A DNA stretch of 64,000 bases from Aspidiotus rigidus (Eukaryota > Arthropoda > Insecta > Hemiptera > Diaspididae), in contig JAVHKY010000059.1 in assembly GCA_035079385.1 (NCBI GenBank), forward strand, positions 670,001 to 734,000. The letters run 5' to 3'. This document shows, in pieces, positions 1-10,749 of this stretch. The notes under the pieces were generated by a model. It was not told the origin of the DNA, did no database searches, and saw only the letters and a program-made list of their open reading frames with translations. Each line of letters begins with the position of its first letter. Within the stretch, counting starts at the first letter, position 1. The translations under genes were made by a program, and so were the position numbers.

Positions 1-678
1 ACCAAAAAAATTCTGCAGTTCTCATTTCTGTCCAAATGTCATCATTGTCTAGTCCACCTGTAGGAAGAAAAATACTTCATTCATTTGAATTTCTTCTTAT
101 GAATGGATGCTTATCATCGATCAAAGTCATAGCTTTCAATTCCTAAATGCAATCTTAAATAAAAGCTCCGATAGCTGATGGATTAGAATCCATTCAAAGT
201 GCCCAAGATAGATCGTGCGGTGTGACAATCTTGAAGTTTCATCCGTGCAGGAATTATTTAACAACTTTTGAAAATGTGTGGGGACCATTCCAGTTCTTCT
301 TTCGTCATTTCCTACCAATTTCTCTTGAAAGATTGACTACTCTTGATGCCAGAAAATATTTCGAATCCCTTTGAGGTCCTCTTTCTAGACTTGAAATTTA
401 TGGCTTCGATCAGTTGTATGTTTGGGGCATGTTCAGGGCGATTCATATGAAGAAATTCAAGTCGTAAAGTACTTTTTTCTTGTTGCTTAATGATTGATTT
501 GAATTGAGCGACTCAGAATGAAGCGCTATCATCAATCACTCAGCAAGGCTCTTATTTAGCTAAGTTTGGGTCGTGTATTTCGTTTCCATATTCACGATAG
601 AGCATGTCGGATCAGCTATCATTCGTTTCGAAACTGTTCTTGTAACTAGATTATTAATGTACTGATATGATATTGCAG

Positions 679-930
679 ACAAGTACGCACACTGTACGCT
701 TGTTTGGGCGAGAATGATGGCGAATTATCTTTCGAACCAAATCAGATCATAACCAATGGTATGTGTATTTTAAATTACATTCATTCGAAGTATCCTTTCA
801 ATGCTGTTCAAACGTAAACATAATTTTTGTTCTTTTAGTTCGTTCATCTCTAGAACCTGGTTGGCTCGAAGGAACGCTCAACGGGAAAACGGGCCTCGTG
901 CCTGAAAATTACGTTGAAATTTTACCGTAA
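679..930 (+). CDS. Graf: GRAF-type RhoGAP (ARHGAP26/10 family), 3' end: terminal SH3 domain, two exons
   Basis: Two exons, 679-758 and 839-930, are joined by a short GT-AG intron (759-838). Together they code for a complete C-terminal SH3 domain ending in a TAA stop at 928-930. The joined reading shows the SH3 hallmarks: ALYDY-type start (LYAC), acidic n-Src loop (GENDGELSF), the W of GWLEG, and the closing ENYVEILP. The run EPGWLEGTLNGKTG is typical of GRAF/ARHGAP26/ARHGAP10 rather than generic SH3 domains. GRAF proteins are BAR-PH-RhoGAP-SH3 regulators of Rho/Cdc42 and clathrin-independent endocytosis at membranes; the SH3 binds proline-rich partners such as FAK and dynamin in vertebrates. 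Only this end lies in the window. A possible upstream exon at 19-59 (acceptor at 17-18, donor at 60-61) could belong to the serine-rich linker, but its phase does not give a convincing join, so it is not included. Confidence 0.9.
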
Positions 931-2689
931 ATCTGACGTAGTATTCTTGTGTGATACGTAAAGGAATGTGTAGGAAATGAGAAACCGCTCCGTCATCTAT
1001 GGTGACTGAATTACAAAATGCCCCTTACTAATCAAGAGGGGTTGAATTCATTTGTATAATTTTAAATACGTATTAAGATGTTGACGAGAAGAGCTCGCCC
1101 ACTCGTTTCGAGTGAACTACCTTCAAACCTAATTGTTGCAGAATTGACGAGCGCTTGTTTTTTTTTTTTATCAAAGAAACACCAGATTTTTAATAGTATA
1201 TTTTTATAATTTATTCTTTTTATCTATTTTATTGACGCCTAAATCAGTTTTTATTATCATCGTTAATTTTAGAGATGAATTTTGATAATTTTACGTTATT
1301 ATTATTATTATTAATTATTATTATTATTATTTTAGATAAAAGGTGGATATGTCAGGAGTTTTTGATATGCTCTACCATTTAACGCGAGAGATTTCAAACA
1401 ACCTTCAGACTATCTTTTGTGTTATCATTTGAGCCTTTAAATTCGGTTAATTCAAGAAATTATTGTAGTGAAATTCCGTGGTCAAAATAAGAAACCTTAT
1501 TATATGGAAGAGCAGTCAACATCTTCAAAGTATAGGTGATCTAATTCTTCTTCGCTCTATCCCTTTACGGCAGTAACATCATTTCATTTTTACTAAATTT
1601 CTTTCAGATTAGTCCAATTGTACCCTCTTCTCCTCAGCTTGTGTCCCCTCCTAATTTGAACCGCTCAATCAATCTTAAATTTTGATTTCATTCTCTCTCA
1701 AGTAGGACTGATCTTTGTTGAACACCTTTCAAGCCCCAGAATTTTCATTTTTCGATATTTTGATCTGCTTAAGTGGTTTGCTTTCAGCATTTGAAATTTA
1801 CAAGTGGAAGACGCTAGTAGGTGATTATTTCTTGAATTGACTGATTATTGATTTTAACGTTGACATACATTACACATTATTTAGCTCATTTTTGTTATGT
1901 ATAATCGATACCATTGATGTAGCAGCTCTAATATTAGTATAAATAGTATTGTTGAAGTGCAATATAATGAATTTTCAATTTTAAAAAGAGATCTTTTTAA
2001 CTTATAGCATTTGTTATTATACGTACGTACTTTTATATTTTTACCTTTCTCCTCACCAGTCGTTCTCATTTCTGTTCTCGTTTTTCTTGAGTCCTTTTCA
2101 TACATAGTGAAACTGATGTATATAGTATTCAGTTCTCTTGTTCTTTTGTCTTATTGTTTTGTATGTTTTTGTTATAATGAAGAAAGAAAAAGACCAAGTA
2201 ATACATAATGAATCGTGGTATTTTGTTATCTTTTTTTTTTTTTTGCAAGGCAAACACAGACCATAAACTTACAGTAGATTTTTTCAATTACTAAACCAAC
2301 CCATTGTTAAGGAATAACACGAATAGCCTTTGAGTATTACACTTGGTCATTTACCTGTACAATCTACGTACAGTATGGAAAAATCTCCTCTCGCTGAAAT
2401 CTATCTCCTTGGCGATAATTCTCGCATTAGATAAAGATTTCTTCAGTTTTTAATTACAATAATCTCGATTGAAACTTTTCGTGATGATTACACCATCGCA
2501 CAGTAGAAACGTCATAATCTACTTTTCTAACTCATCACTGTGTACTTATTTTCGGGATTTCTCGTGCGTATTTCTTCTCTTTCTAATGCATGATAAAACG
2601 TTATAATTTCTTTTCTCTCTTACTCATAGGTTCTAATGGACGTAACAACGACAAGCACGAGTACAGTACGTATACAGTATGAATTTCAT
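931..2689. other. Graf 3' UTR and intergenic AT-rich DNA
   Basis: No coding exon could be supported. The first part is presumably the Graf 3' untranslated region. An ATT trinucleotide microsatellite lies at about 1298-1333 and T-runs at about 1158 and 2230. The small open frames at 1881-2208 on both strands look like chance frames in AT-rich sequence. Confidence 0.5.
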
Positions 2690-3947
2690 ATTATGGAGGA
2701 GCTTTTCGGATCCCTCGCGGAAGCTGTGGCCACTGTTTATTAAATGATCAGCAAAAGCTGACTCCCCTAAGTGTCCCTTCTTCCAAGATTTCAGGGGCTC
2801 AGCTACTCTAACTTTCATTTGGCGGCTGATCTCACCAATGTAAAAGCCTCCACAGTCCCCACATTCCAACTTGTAAACACCACTCCTCTCATTAACAGGT
2901 ATGGGATCTCTTGATTGTGGTAGGGTTGTAAAACGCGGGTCTGAAGCCAAACGGGCGGAAGGCCCGACCCAATTGCAGGGAGAACTTCCCCAGGAAAGGG
3001 AGACTGATCCATCGCAAACGGCGATCTCGGATCGTGTCTCGGGGGAGGGAGGTGGTGGAATCCAGGAGGCTCCTTGTAACTTTCCTCCGAACCATCACGT
3101 TAACGTCGACATTGACCCCATTCACTCTAGCCAGGTGTTTTATTGTGCGTACTTCTTTCTTAAAAGCAGACTGACTCAACGGAATACGAGTCAGTCTGTG
3201 AACTAGGCTATGAAAAGCAGCCATCTTGTGAGCAACAGGACCGAACGAACCACCGTGGACTAAAACATCGGTCGTAGTACCTTTCCTGTAAATTCCAAAC
3301 TTATGGAGACCGTCTATTATAGAGAGCGATAAATCCAAAAAACGACGGCTTCCTTAACGAAGTTAAACGAGGAACGCAGGGAACCTGTTTTATGAGTCAA
3401 ATGAGTATTGGTATTGAGAATTCAAGGAAGCCTAGGCCTAGATAAAGCTAGTATAAAGAACGCCTAGACCTACTATAAGCCTAGTATAATATAGTTTGAG
3501 AGTCTAAGTTAGTCTATCTCGAGCTATATATGGTAGCTCGAGAATCGAAATTTTTGTAAGTCCCTCTCCTATCATATATGGCTCGAGAGTCGAAATTTTT
3601 ACAAGTTTTTTGCTGGACGGCGCACAGCATATTTCTCAAAAAGCCCCCCATAAAACAGGTTCCCTGTTAAAAGTTAATGGAAAATACCCCTATTTCCAAC
3701 GTAAATTTGATGGAAGGGTACCAGGAATTGAGATACCTCAGAAACTCACCAAGGAGATCTGGGTGACCAGTCCAGGTACATAAAACGTCATCAACGTACC
3801 TGTGCCAGAGGTGAATATGATTAAGTAACACCTGGTTCGAGGAAAAGAGGTCAAGTTCAAACTTGCAAATGAAAATTTCGGAGATAAGAGAGCCTAAAGG
3901 TGATCCAATAGGGATCCCTTCTTCATCAGGAAACTCGAAAAGGCACT
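2690..3947 (-). pseudogene. Penelope-like element A, 3' half (RT C-terminus + GIY-YIG), interrupted by a MITE
   Basis: Read on the minus strand from 3947 downward, the sequence follows the PLE A protein of the copy at 54811-56517. It runs from the EFPDE-GIPIG-SPLG segment (RT motif B) through HRYVDDVLCTW (motif C, catalytic YVDD) to the linker and the GIY-YIG endonuclease segment (GVYKLECGDCGGFYIGE). It is broken by frameshifts and by a MITE at 3341-3668, and it ends abruptly near 2690 just after the SEKLLH segment. It begins exactly where the separate minus-strand fragment at 12341-13335 stops, so the two are best read as one PLE split by a later insertion. PLEs move by target-primed reverse transcription using RT and GIY-YIG endonuclease activities. 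This copy is not functional. Confidence 0.85.
3341..3668. mobile_element. MITE (CAGGGAACCTG family) nested inside PLE A
   Basis: The ends are defined by comparison with uninterrupted PLE A at about 55690. The PLE sequence is continuous on both sides once 3341-3668 is removed, with 3-4 A residues shared at the junction. The element starts AACGACGGCTTCC and carries inverted copies of CAGGGAACCTGTTTTATG near its ends. The interior holds CCTAGTATAA-type repeats and units of the 46-bp minisatellite (about 3520-3605). Related copies are at 8511-8873, 9525-9681 (partial), 10202-10549 (diverged), 50355-50470 (remnants) and 56932-57378. Confidence 0.75.
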
Positions 3948-4122
3948 AGCCGGGTAAGGGGGGAAAATGGCATTTGTCGGAAAATGTTTCAAATGTCCGT
4001 CAAAATGTTGTCCCCAATGAGAAAACTCGAAATCCAAAAAATTGGACCCATCCGCTCACCCACATGGGCTGCAGAGTGATTTTTAGGCCTAAAATCCAGA
4101 TGGCTATATCTCAGCCAATAAT
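3948..4122 (+). repeat. Outer segment of left terminal inverted repeat of element X
   Basis: This pairs with 12150-12340 on the opposite strand with few mismatches. It is cut at 4122 by the LINE insertion; the next X bases, beginning TAATGATCGCACAGC, are found at 7151. Confidence 0.85.
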
Positions 4123-4210
4123 TTTTTATTTTTATTTATTTATTTTAAGTATGGATTTAAAGTGCCGTCCAACAGCATGATGCCAATAATAGGACGACAC
4201 TATTAAAATA

Positions 4211-4212
4211 AA

Positions 4213-4269
<57 letters not shown>

Positions 4270-4345
4270 TTAAAAAAAAAAAAAAAAAAAAAATGTAATA
4301 ATGATAATAGTAATAATAATAATAATAATAATAATATAACAATTG
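4211..4345. repeat. (AAT)n microsatellite with A-run in LINE 3' region
   Basis: Near-pure AAT repeats are interrupted by a run of about 20 A residues. The 61-residue, almost all tyrosine/phenylalanine frame across it on the minus strand is an artefact of this repeat. Confidence 0.95.
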
Positions 4346-4449
4346 GATGCAACAATAATCCTGCCTTGCTGTACCCCCACCAACTCGTGTACTAACCCTT
4401 AATGAACCCCTTCTTCTCTCTGCTTTTATTGTTCAGGTATGAATACTAC

Positions 4450-6945
4450 CTAGCCGCTCTTGTTGTATAATTCTGTAAATGCCCCTATTATTTTCCCTGT
4501 AAGGTGTGTTTTACTGTCGAAAAACATATCTATAGTTGGATCTATGTTTGTTATTGTGTTATAAAGGGTCATGGCATGATTTAAGGGAGAAAGTTGGCAA
4601 TGTAGCGTGCGGCATCGGGAGATCTGAAAGAGGGTTTGCGTACGATATCTTCTAGGAGGGGCGTAAAAGTTTATCTTTTCCAGAAGAGAAGGTGAATCCA
4701 ATCGCGTACAGAGTAGGTCGCGGAGCATCATTACCAGATTGAGGTCTCGTCGAACTTGCAATGTGGTTGTTTCGTAACCCAGGAGCAACTCGGTATAGGG
4801 TATTGTTATGTCGAAGTAATGAAAGTCTTTATAGTATAAAAATTTTAGAAACCGCTTTTGCACCCGTTCCAGCATTCCACTCTGCCAAGCAGTTGTTGGA
4901 TGCCAAATAACATTAGCAAAGTCCAAATGTGGTCTGACAAGGGCGAAGTATAGGACCTTCAGCGTTGTAGAACATCTAAAAAACTTTGATTGTCTCATTA
5001 TAACCCCCATGTTGCGATTTGCTATTGACACTCTATTTTGTATGTGCTTATTGTAACGGAGGTCACTTTGAATTTGTACTCCCGAATCCCTTAAATCGTC
5101 CACCCTCTTCAGTACCTCGCCTTCAATCGTGTAATTGTTATGAATGAGGTTCCTGTTCCGACCCATACTCACTATACTACACTTTTTTACATTTAGGGGG
5201 ACGTTATTCAATCGACTCCAATTGACTAGAGCATTTAAGTTGTTCTGAAGTAGACATATATCTTCTTCGTCCCTTATATTTCTATACAGTTTCAAATCAT
5301 CCGCATATAATAAGTAATTGGCACCCTGTAAATCCTTTTCAATGTCCAGTATGTATAATAAAAATAAATATGGGCCCAAATTGGAGCCCTGAGGTACCCC
5401 CGAGGAACACTCAAACATGGCTGATTCATATCCTTTGTAGCGTACATATTGCTTCCTACCCCATAAGTACGATTTCAAGAGCTGTAGCATTCTACGAGAG
5501 AAACCTATGCCCCTTAATTTCTTTAAAAGTAAATTGTGGTCTACTTTATCGAAAGCCTTTGTGAAATCTGTGTACACTACATCTACCTGAGCTGAGACTC
5601 GCTGATCCAGGATTTCTGCTACATGGTGCGTGAATTCAAGTAAGTTTGTGCAGACGGATTTTTTCCGCATGAAACCATGCTGAGATGGCGGGATGATTGC
5701 CTTGGTCTGCTCGTATAATTTATTGAATATAGCCGATTTGAATATTTTCATGGGGGTGGGGATACTAGCGACGGGCCTATGTTTAGCAATATCATTGGTT
5801 TCATTTTCTTTAGGGAGTGGGGTCACCTTAGACCTTATCCAAGAGCGGGGTATAGTAGTTGTATTAATAATTATATTGAAAATATGTGTTAGTGGTTTCG
5901 CCAGGAGGTCTTTGCACGCCTTGTAAACGTAGGCCGGCACTCCATCCGGACCCAACCCCCGTTTCGGTTTCATTTTTCTTATTGCAGCACGTACATCCAC
6001 CTCCATGAGCCCCTTGATGTCAACATACAGCGAGGTGTTATAGTCACTCATTCCCTCAGTGCTCTCTATATCCTCCATGGGACCACGGTTACCAAAGACA
6101 GACGAGAAGTGAGTCGCAAAAGCGGTGGTTATTTCGTTCGGGTGTATAATCGTTTGATTCATGTATTTCATGATAGTAGGGTTATTGTTATTTGTCCTTC
6201 TTGAGTTTATATGTTTCCAGAAATATACTGGCTCTGCTTTTATTTTTGATTCGACCTCCTGTACATGACTCCTGTAGGATTCTCTTATTAGCCTCTTACT
6301 CGTTTTTCTAAGGTTTCGATAGCGCTCATGAAGCTCTCCTTCATTCGGAGAGTTCCTCTTTTCTAGCTTCGCTCTACAGTTTTCTTTCTGTTTTATGGCC
6401 ATAATAGCCTCTTTCGTAAACCAGGTGGGGTAAGTGGAGTACCTTCTCCTGGATTTTCTCTTAGGAACCGTTTCTTCAAGTATCTCATTCAATCTTTCTT
6501 GTAGGTAGTTCGCTGCATCTTCACTATCATCTATTTTGTACAGCGGTTCCCAGTCTATACCCTCCACCCCCCGATACAGCGCGAGAAAATCAGCTCTGGT
6601 GTAATTCCAAGCTGGGGTTATAACCGTCACACTTGAAGGATCCCTCCTTTCCTTAGTTTTCATTCTGACCGTACTTGTAGAGGCCGATATTATAATTTTT
6701 AGGGGAGGGTGATACCGATCAACATGAGGAACAAGTGAATCCGCGAGCGTGACCGCTGTCACTGAGACATTACTCAGTACCAAGTCAAGAGTTCTTTTTT
6801 GAAAATTTTCTACTGTATTAAAAGATTTTAGACCAGCTATTTGAATGAGTTCAAGAAGTTCGTTTAATCTGTGATCGGAACTAAAGGTATCATCTGAGAT
6901 GTGTGAATGACTGAAGGAAGGTATATTAAAGTCACCCAGGATCAA
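4450..6945 (-). pseudogene. LINE ORF2: end of endonuclease + reverse transcriptase (Jockey/CR1-like)
   Basis: An 831-residue open frame begins at the last APE-endonuclease motif (ILGDFNIPSF). It continues through a non-LTR reverse transcriptase: GLGPDGVPAYVYK, HRPVASIPTPMKIFK, VVYTDFTKAFDKVDH (motif A), SSGVPQGSNLGPYLF (motif B), LLYADDLKLY (catalytic YADD), then the thumb and C-terminal region. The upstream endonuclease segment continues in another frame at 6942-7150, with a G/C homopolymer at about 6953-6962 as the probable site of a one-base frameshift. The codons across the RT are otherwise open, which suggests a fairly young insertion. Clade assignment within the Jockey/CR1/Rex group is uncertain. 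The element lacks its 5' end and an intact endonuclease, so it is dead as it stands. Confidence 0.85.
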
Positions 6946-7150
6946 AACATCAGCCCCCCCCCTGATACAAGGCCGATAATTTTTTCATTTATTTTCCGAT
7001 ACGTCAATGGTGACGTGTTCGGATGAAGATAAAATACTGCCACGTAGAGTATTGTCCCAGTACGTTTATAGTCGCAAAACTTCAGCCAAATATTTTCACA
7101 CGTTGCATCATGTAATTCAAGTTCGATAACTCGCTCGACTCTTATCTCTT
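6942..7150 (-). pseudogene. LINE endonuclease segment, frameshifted from the RT frame
   Basis: The minus-strand frame reads EIRVERVIELELHD, then YVAVFYLHP and KINEKIIGLV, the C-terminal half of an APE-type endonuclease. It leads directly into the RT frame after a run of G/C residues. The N-terminal half is missing because of 5' truncation. The frame's apparent first residues, upstream of 7150, belong to element X and a MITE rather than the LINE. Confidence 0.7.
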
Positions 7151-7165
7151 TAATGATCGCACAGC

Positions 7166-7729
7166 AAAAATTAGAAGCCATTGCAGAAGTTGCAATGGCA
7201 GCGGGGAACCCGCAATTGCTTAACTCGACCTCTCAGGAGGTGTGGAACTGAGTTGACAATCTTATCGAAATTATCATTCTACATTCCCTCCTATCATAAT
7301 ATAGCTCGAGAGTCGAAATTCTTTCAAGTCCCCCTTCTATCATATATAGCTCGGAAGTCACGATTCTTCCAAGTCCCCCTCCTATCATATATATCTCAAG
7401 ACTTGAAATTCTTCTAAGTCCCCCTCCTATCGTATATAGCTCGAGTCTCAAAATTTTTCCAAGTTTTTGGTTGGACGGCGGACGGTAGCTCGAAAGTCAA
7501 AATTCTTCCAAGTCCCCCCCCCCTATTATATATAGCTTGAGACTAAGTCCCCCTCCTATCATATATAGCTCGAGACTTGAAATTCTTCCAAGTCCCCCTC
7601 CTATCACATATAGCTCGAGACTAGAAATTCTTCTAATTCTCGTAACCTAGGACCTTAGGTTACTAACTTCGCGGACGCGGACGTTTTCTGAGGATGTAAT
7701 CTCCTAACAAAATGGATAGCGGGTTCCCC
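7166..7729. mobile_element. MITE (GCGGGGAACCCGC family) carrying a minisatellite, inside X
   Basis: The ends are inferred from the uninterrupted arm of X: ACAGC at 7161-7165 and AATAAAAC after 7729 are adjacent in the other arm. The element has inverted AGCGGGGAACCCGC (7200s) and GCGGGTTCCCCGC (7710s). It opens with a segment (AGAAGCCATTGCAG, GCAATGGCAGC) that recurs at 57676, 60166 and, split, at 37357-37590. Its interior is mostly the 46-bp minisatellite. Confidence 0.7.
7285..7640. repeat. ~46-bp minisatellite, about 8 units
   Basis: Imperfect units contain the modules AGCTCGAGAGTCGAAATT, CTTCCAAGTCCCCCTCC and TATCATATATAGCTCG. The same unit occurs in either orientation at 3520-3605, 8690-8790, 9580-9625, 15480-15850, 56700-56930, 57100-57345, 57385-57670 and 59850-60090, always within or beside MITEs. 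Confidence 0.8.
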
Positions 7730-8512
7730 GCAAATAAAACTTGGGGACATTTTAGTATATGTGAACGTTCGTCCATGGTATTTTTTTCAAAAAAAACCAT
7801 TCATATTTTCCCTAGTTTCTAGCTATAACAAAACTTCAAACTCGAATAAAAAAAAATTCGGGGGGGGAGGCACCTGGGAAAAATCATTAATTTGAAGCGC
7901 CATACCCTCTACTACAACATACATGAGTACCATAGTCCTCGGTGAGGTGCAACATTCCCAAAAAAATCAATATTTAATGAATTTCTGTGATTTTTCCATG
8001 AATAGCGGGGTGAACTATGACTGCTACCGCAATAGACCGCGAGAAATCAATGGTCAATGTTCGAGGTGAAAAATACGCACTCCTCCATGAGATGAAATGG
8101 GAATGTTGATAGACCAGAAATATATTTTTAGTATTTCGTTTATCGATTTGGTCAATTCTTATGTAAACACGTCCACCGATTAGGTGGAGTAAGTTAAATT
8201 GAGAAAAATAGTTGACAAATTCTTCAGTCGCTGGAACAGTCTGAAAATAGAAGAGAAGTGAGAAAATCTACTTTTTCACCCTGGAGGACCGTGAGTTTTG
8301 GTATTTCATTCATCAAATAGGTCAGTTCTCACGTAAACATATTCGCCGAGTTTGAAAAAAATGGTAAAGAAATTCTCCAGTCGCTGGAACGTTCTGGAAA
8401 TGACAAAAATTAGAGAAAATCCACTTTTTCACCCTGGAGGACCGTGAGTTTTGGTATTTCATTCATCAATTCGTTCAATTCTTATGTAAACATGTCCGCT
8501 GAGTTTGAAAAA
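7730..8512 (+). repeat. Inner segment of left inverted repeat of X, with ~150-bp subrepeats
   Basis: This is the inverted match of 11345-12135. The part from about 8190 on is two and a half copies of a unit of about 150 bp, each containing CTTTTTCACCCTGGAGGACC and the CGCTGGAAC segment. It is broken at 8512 by the MITE that follows. Confidence 0.8.
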
Positions 8513-8873
8513 CGACGGCTTCCTTAACGAAGTTAAGCGAGGAACGCAGGGAACCTATTTTATGAGTCATATGGGATTTGGTATTGAGAATTCAAGGAAG
8601 CCTAGACCTAGCTGAAGCTAGTATAAAGAGGGCCTACACCTACTATAAGCCTAGTATAATATGGTTTGAGAGTCTAAATTTTTCTCGAATCTCCAGCTAT
8701 ATATTTTAGGAGGGGGACTTGAAAAAATTCTGATTTTTGAGCTATATATGATAGAAGGGGGACTTGGAAAAATTCCTATCATACATGGGTCGAGAGTCGA
8801 AATTTTTCTGTTTTTTGTTAGATGGCACAAGGCAAATTTCTCAAAAAGCCCCCCGTAGAACAGGTTCCCTGTT
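8511..8873. mobile_element. MITE (CAGGGAACCTG family), second copy
   Basis: It starts AACGACGGCTTCC, has CAGGGAACCT near the left end and ACAGGTTCCCTGTT at the right, and contains the same CCTAGTATAA repeats and minisatellite pieces as the copy at 3341-3668. Confidence 0.75.
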
Positions 8874-8880
8874 AATATAG

Positions 8881-9371
8881 CTTTCAACAGCCTACAACAA
8901 TAGAGTCTACTACTGAATGATATTATAAGTAAGTATGGGTTGCGTGAGTGAATCAAAAAAGGTAAAAATTGAATCTAAACTTGATACCTGCAGAGAATTG
9001 TTAGTTCATACCCTTTTAATCCCATATTTTATTGTGTGCTTGTCTGAGTGTGTCAGCAGCCTGTATGTGAAAAATATGCTTTTTAAAAGGTGAAAATGGA
9101 CATGATACCTTATTCTGAGGATAAAACGTAGTAATGACCAATGAGTTGATTCAACTATTGAATTGGAAAATAGCATATTTTACACAGACAGGTTGCTGAC
9201 ACACTCACCCAAACACACAATAAAATATAGGATTAAGAGGGTACAAACTAACAATTCTCTGCAGGTATCAAGTTTAGATTCAATTTTTACCTTTTTTGAT
9301 TCACTCACGCAACCCATACTTACTTATAATATCATTCAGTAGTAGACTCTATTGTTGCAGGCTGTTGAAAG
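8881..9371. repeat. Large perfect-type hairpin (foldback), ~210-bp arms
   Basis: 8881-9090 (starting CTTTCAACAGCCT) is repeated as its reverse complement at about 9160-9371 (ending GGCTGTTGAAAG). There are only scattered mismatches, and the spacer is about 70 bp. A partial third copy of the inner arm (TGTGAGTGTGTTAGCAGCC) follows at 9376-9460. No coding capacity is visible. Confidence 0.85.
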
Positions 9372-9524
9372 TAATATTTTGTTGTGTACTTGTGTGAGTG
9401 TGTTAGCAGCCTGTATGTGTAAATTTTTTTTTTTTTAAGGTGAAAATGGACATATTACCTTTTCAATAATGGAGATAAAACGGTATCCATTTTCACCTTT
9501 AAACAGCATATTTTACCCATACCA

Positions 9525-9681
9525 CTATAAGCCTAGTATAATATAGTTTGAGAGTCTAAATTTTTCTCGAATCTCCAGCTATATAATATGATAGCTCGAG
9601 AGTTGAAATTTTTCCAAGTTTTTTGCTGGACGGCGCACGGCAAGTTTCTCAAAAAGCCCCCCATAAAACAGGTTCCCTGTT
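9525..9681. mobile_element. 3' part of a CAGGGAACCTG-family MITE
   Basis: It shares the CCTAGTATAATATAGTTTG segment, the ATAGCTCGAG minisatellite piece and the terminal ACAGGTTCCCTGTT with the full copies. The left half is absent. Confidence 0.65.
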
Positions 9682-9975
9682 AAAATTCAGCTGGAAACGA
9701 TCAGAAGAATTCAGGATTTGTTTTACTTGTGGAAGATACCTACCCTCTAGTTTGTGTTTATCCCGGCTTTTGGCTTCTGGAAAAACTCAGTTTGAAACCA
9801 TTAGGATAATTGGGTCGTTGTCGTACTTCTGGAGGGTACTTATTCTACAACTTGTGTTTATCTCAGCTTATGGCTTGAGAAAATTCAGCTTGAAACAATC
9901 AGGAGAATTGAGGCTTTGTCATACATGTAGACGATACTCATTTTACAGTTTGTGTTTATCTCGGCTTATAGGGAG
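9682..9975. repeat. Tandem repeat, ~99-bp unit, three copies
   Basis: Units start at about 9682, 9781 and 9880. Each has AAA(A/C)TCAGCTTGAAAC-like sequence, then a GAATT segment, then GTTTGTGTTTATCTCGGCTT. Two units of the same repeat occur inverted at about 19140-19320. The 134-residue open frame across this array is a by-product of the repeats. Confidence 0.75.
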
Positions 9976-10201
9976 TATTAGCATTATGTTAGACCTATAC
10001 TTACTCAATTTACTAGACCTGAAGTAAATGAAGAAAAGATCCGTCTAAATCCCTACGTAATTCCTGATTCTGCGTCCATCCTCTTCTCATGTACTAGTTT
10101 TATGCTAGGCTTGAACAAAGAAAAACAAAAACAAAAAAACTCGCAGCCCAAACAGTTAGCTGCTCGGAATTGCCTTCATTAACTCTATTAATTGAGGCAA
10201 A

Positions 10202-10549
10202 CAGGGAACCTGTTTTATGGGAGTAATCATGTGAGTGTCATTTTTTGCTTTTTGTCGTCTCAAGTAGAGTGAACTTGACCTCCTATTACTTTGAAATTTT
10301 CTTACGTATATCTATCCCATCTTAAATAGCTTCAAACCTGACATCTTTCAAGTACCCCCCCCCCACTATCAATCGCTTGAAGGTCATTACATGTCTCCCT
10401 TCTATCGTATATATTTTGAACGTGCTTTTCCCATCATAATATTGTAGCTTGATATACAAAATTTTTAAAATTCCCCCTTTTATAGCTTAAAATTCTCCAA
10501 TTATAATTTACTAAATGTTACAGCTTGCCGCCATGAAACAGGTTTCCTG
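10202..10549. mobile_element. Diverged MITE with CAGGGAACCTG ends
   Basis: The left end is CAGGGAACCTGTTTTATGG and the right end is CCATGAAACAGGTTTCCTG, which are inverted to each other with few mismatches. The interior is a diverged minisatellite. Confidence 0.6.
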
Positions 10550-10616
10550 CTATTTATTTTTACAGCCTGTGTGGTACCCCCGATAGGCCTATCCTGTTAT
10601 CAGTTCGGAGATCTGA

Positions 10617-10744
10617 TGACGTCACGATTTGATGACGTCATAATCTGATGACGTCACACGATCTAATGACGTTACGATCTGGTGACGTCACGATGGAGAT
10701 CTGTGACGTCACGATCATCGTGCCATCACTATCTAATGACGTCA
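10617..10744. repeat. Array of seven CRE-like octamers (TGACGTCA)
   Basis: Perfect TGACGTCA palindromes start at 10617, 10633, 10649, 10683, 10704 and 10737, with one TGACGTTA at 10667. They lie within degenerate GATCTGATGACGTCAC units of 16-21 bp. TGACGTCA is the consensus CREB/ATF site, but a tandem-repeat origin is equally likely. Confidence 0.85.
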
Positions 10745-10749
10745 CAGAG

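Larger units (their letters stand above)
4123..7150 (-). mobile_element. 5'-truncated LINE (non-LTR retrotransposon) inside left arm of X
   Basis: The boundaries come from the intact opposite arm of X. Removing 4123-7150 restores continuous arm sequence, and TAAT is duplicated on both sides (4119-4122 and 7151-7154) as a 4-bp target-site duplication. The 3' end on the minus strand is A/T-rich and carries an AAT microsatellite. The 5' end is truncated inside the endonuclease domain, as expected for incomplete target-primed reverse transcription. Confidence 0.8.

Noticed and set aside
19..59. Upstream Graf exon ending SSLSSPP
   Set aside because: Splice sites are plausible but the phase does not join the SH3 exon at 679; an intermediate exon would be needed.
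4157..4342. 61-residue minus-strand frame of almost only tyrosine and phenylalanine
   Set aside because: Pure product of the AAT microsatellite and A-run.
10617..10744. CRISPR-like array
   Set aside because: Units are degenerate, spacing is short and irregular, and the DNA is clearly eukaryotic; it is a short tandem repeat with CRE-like octamers.
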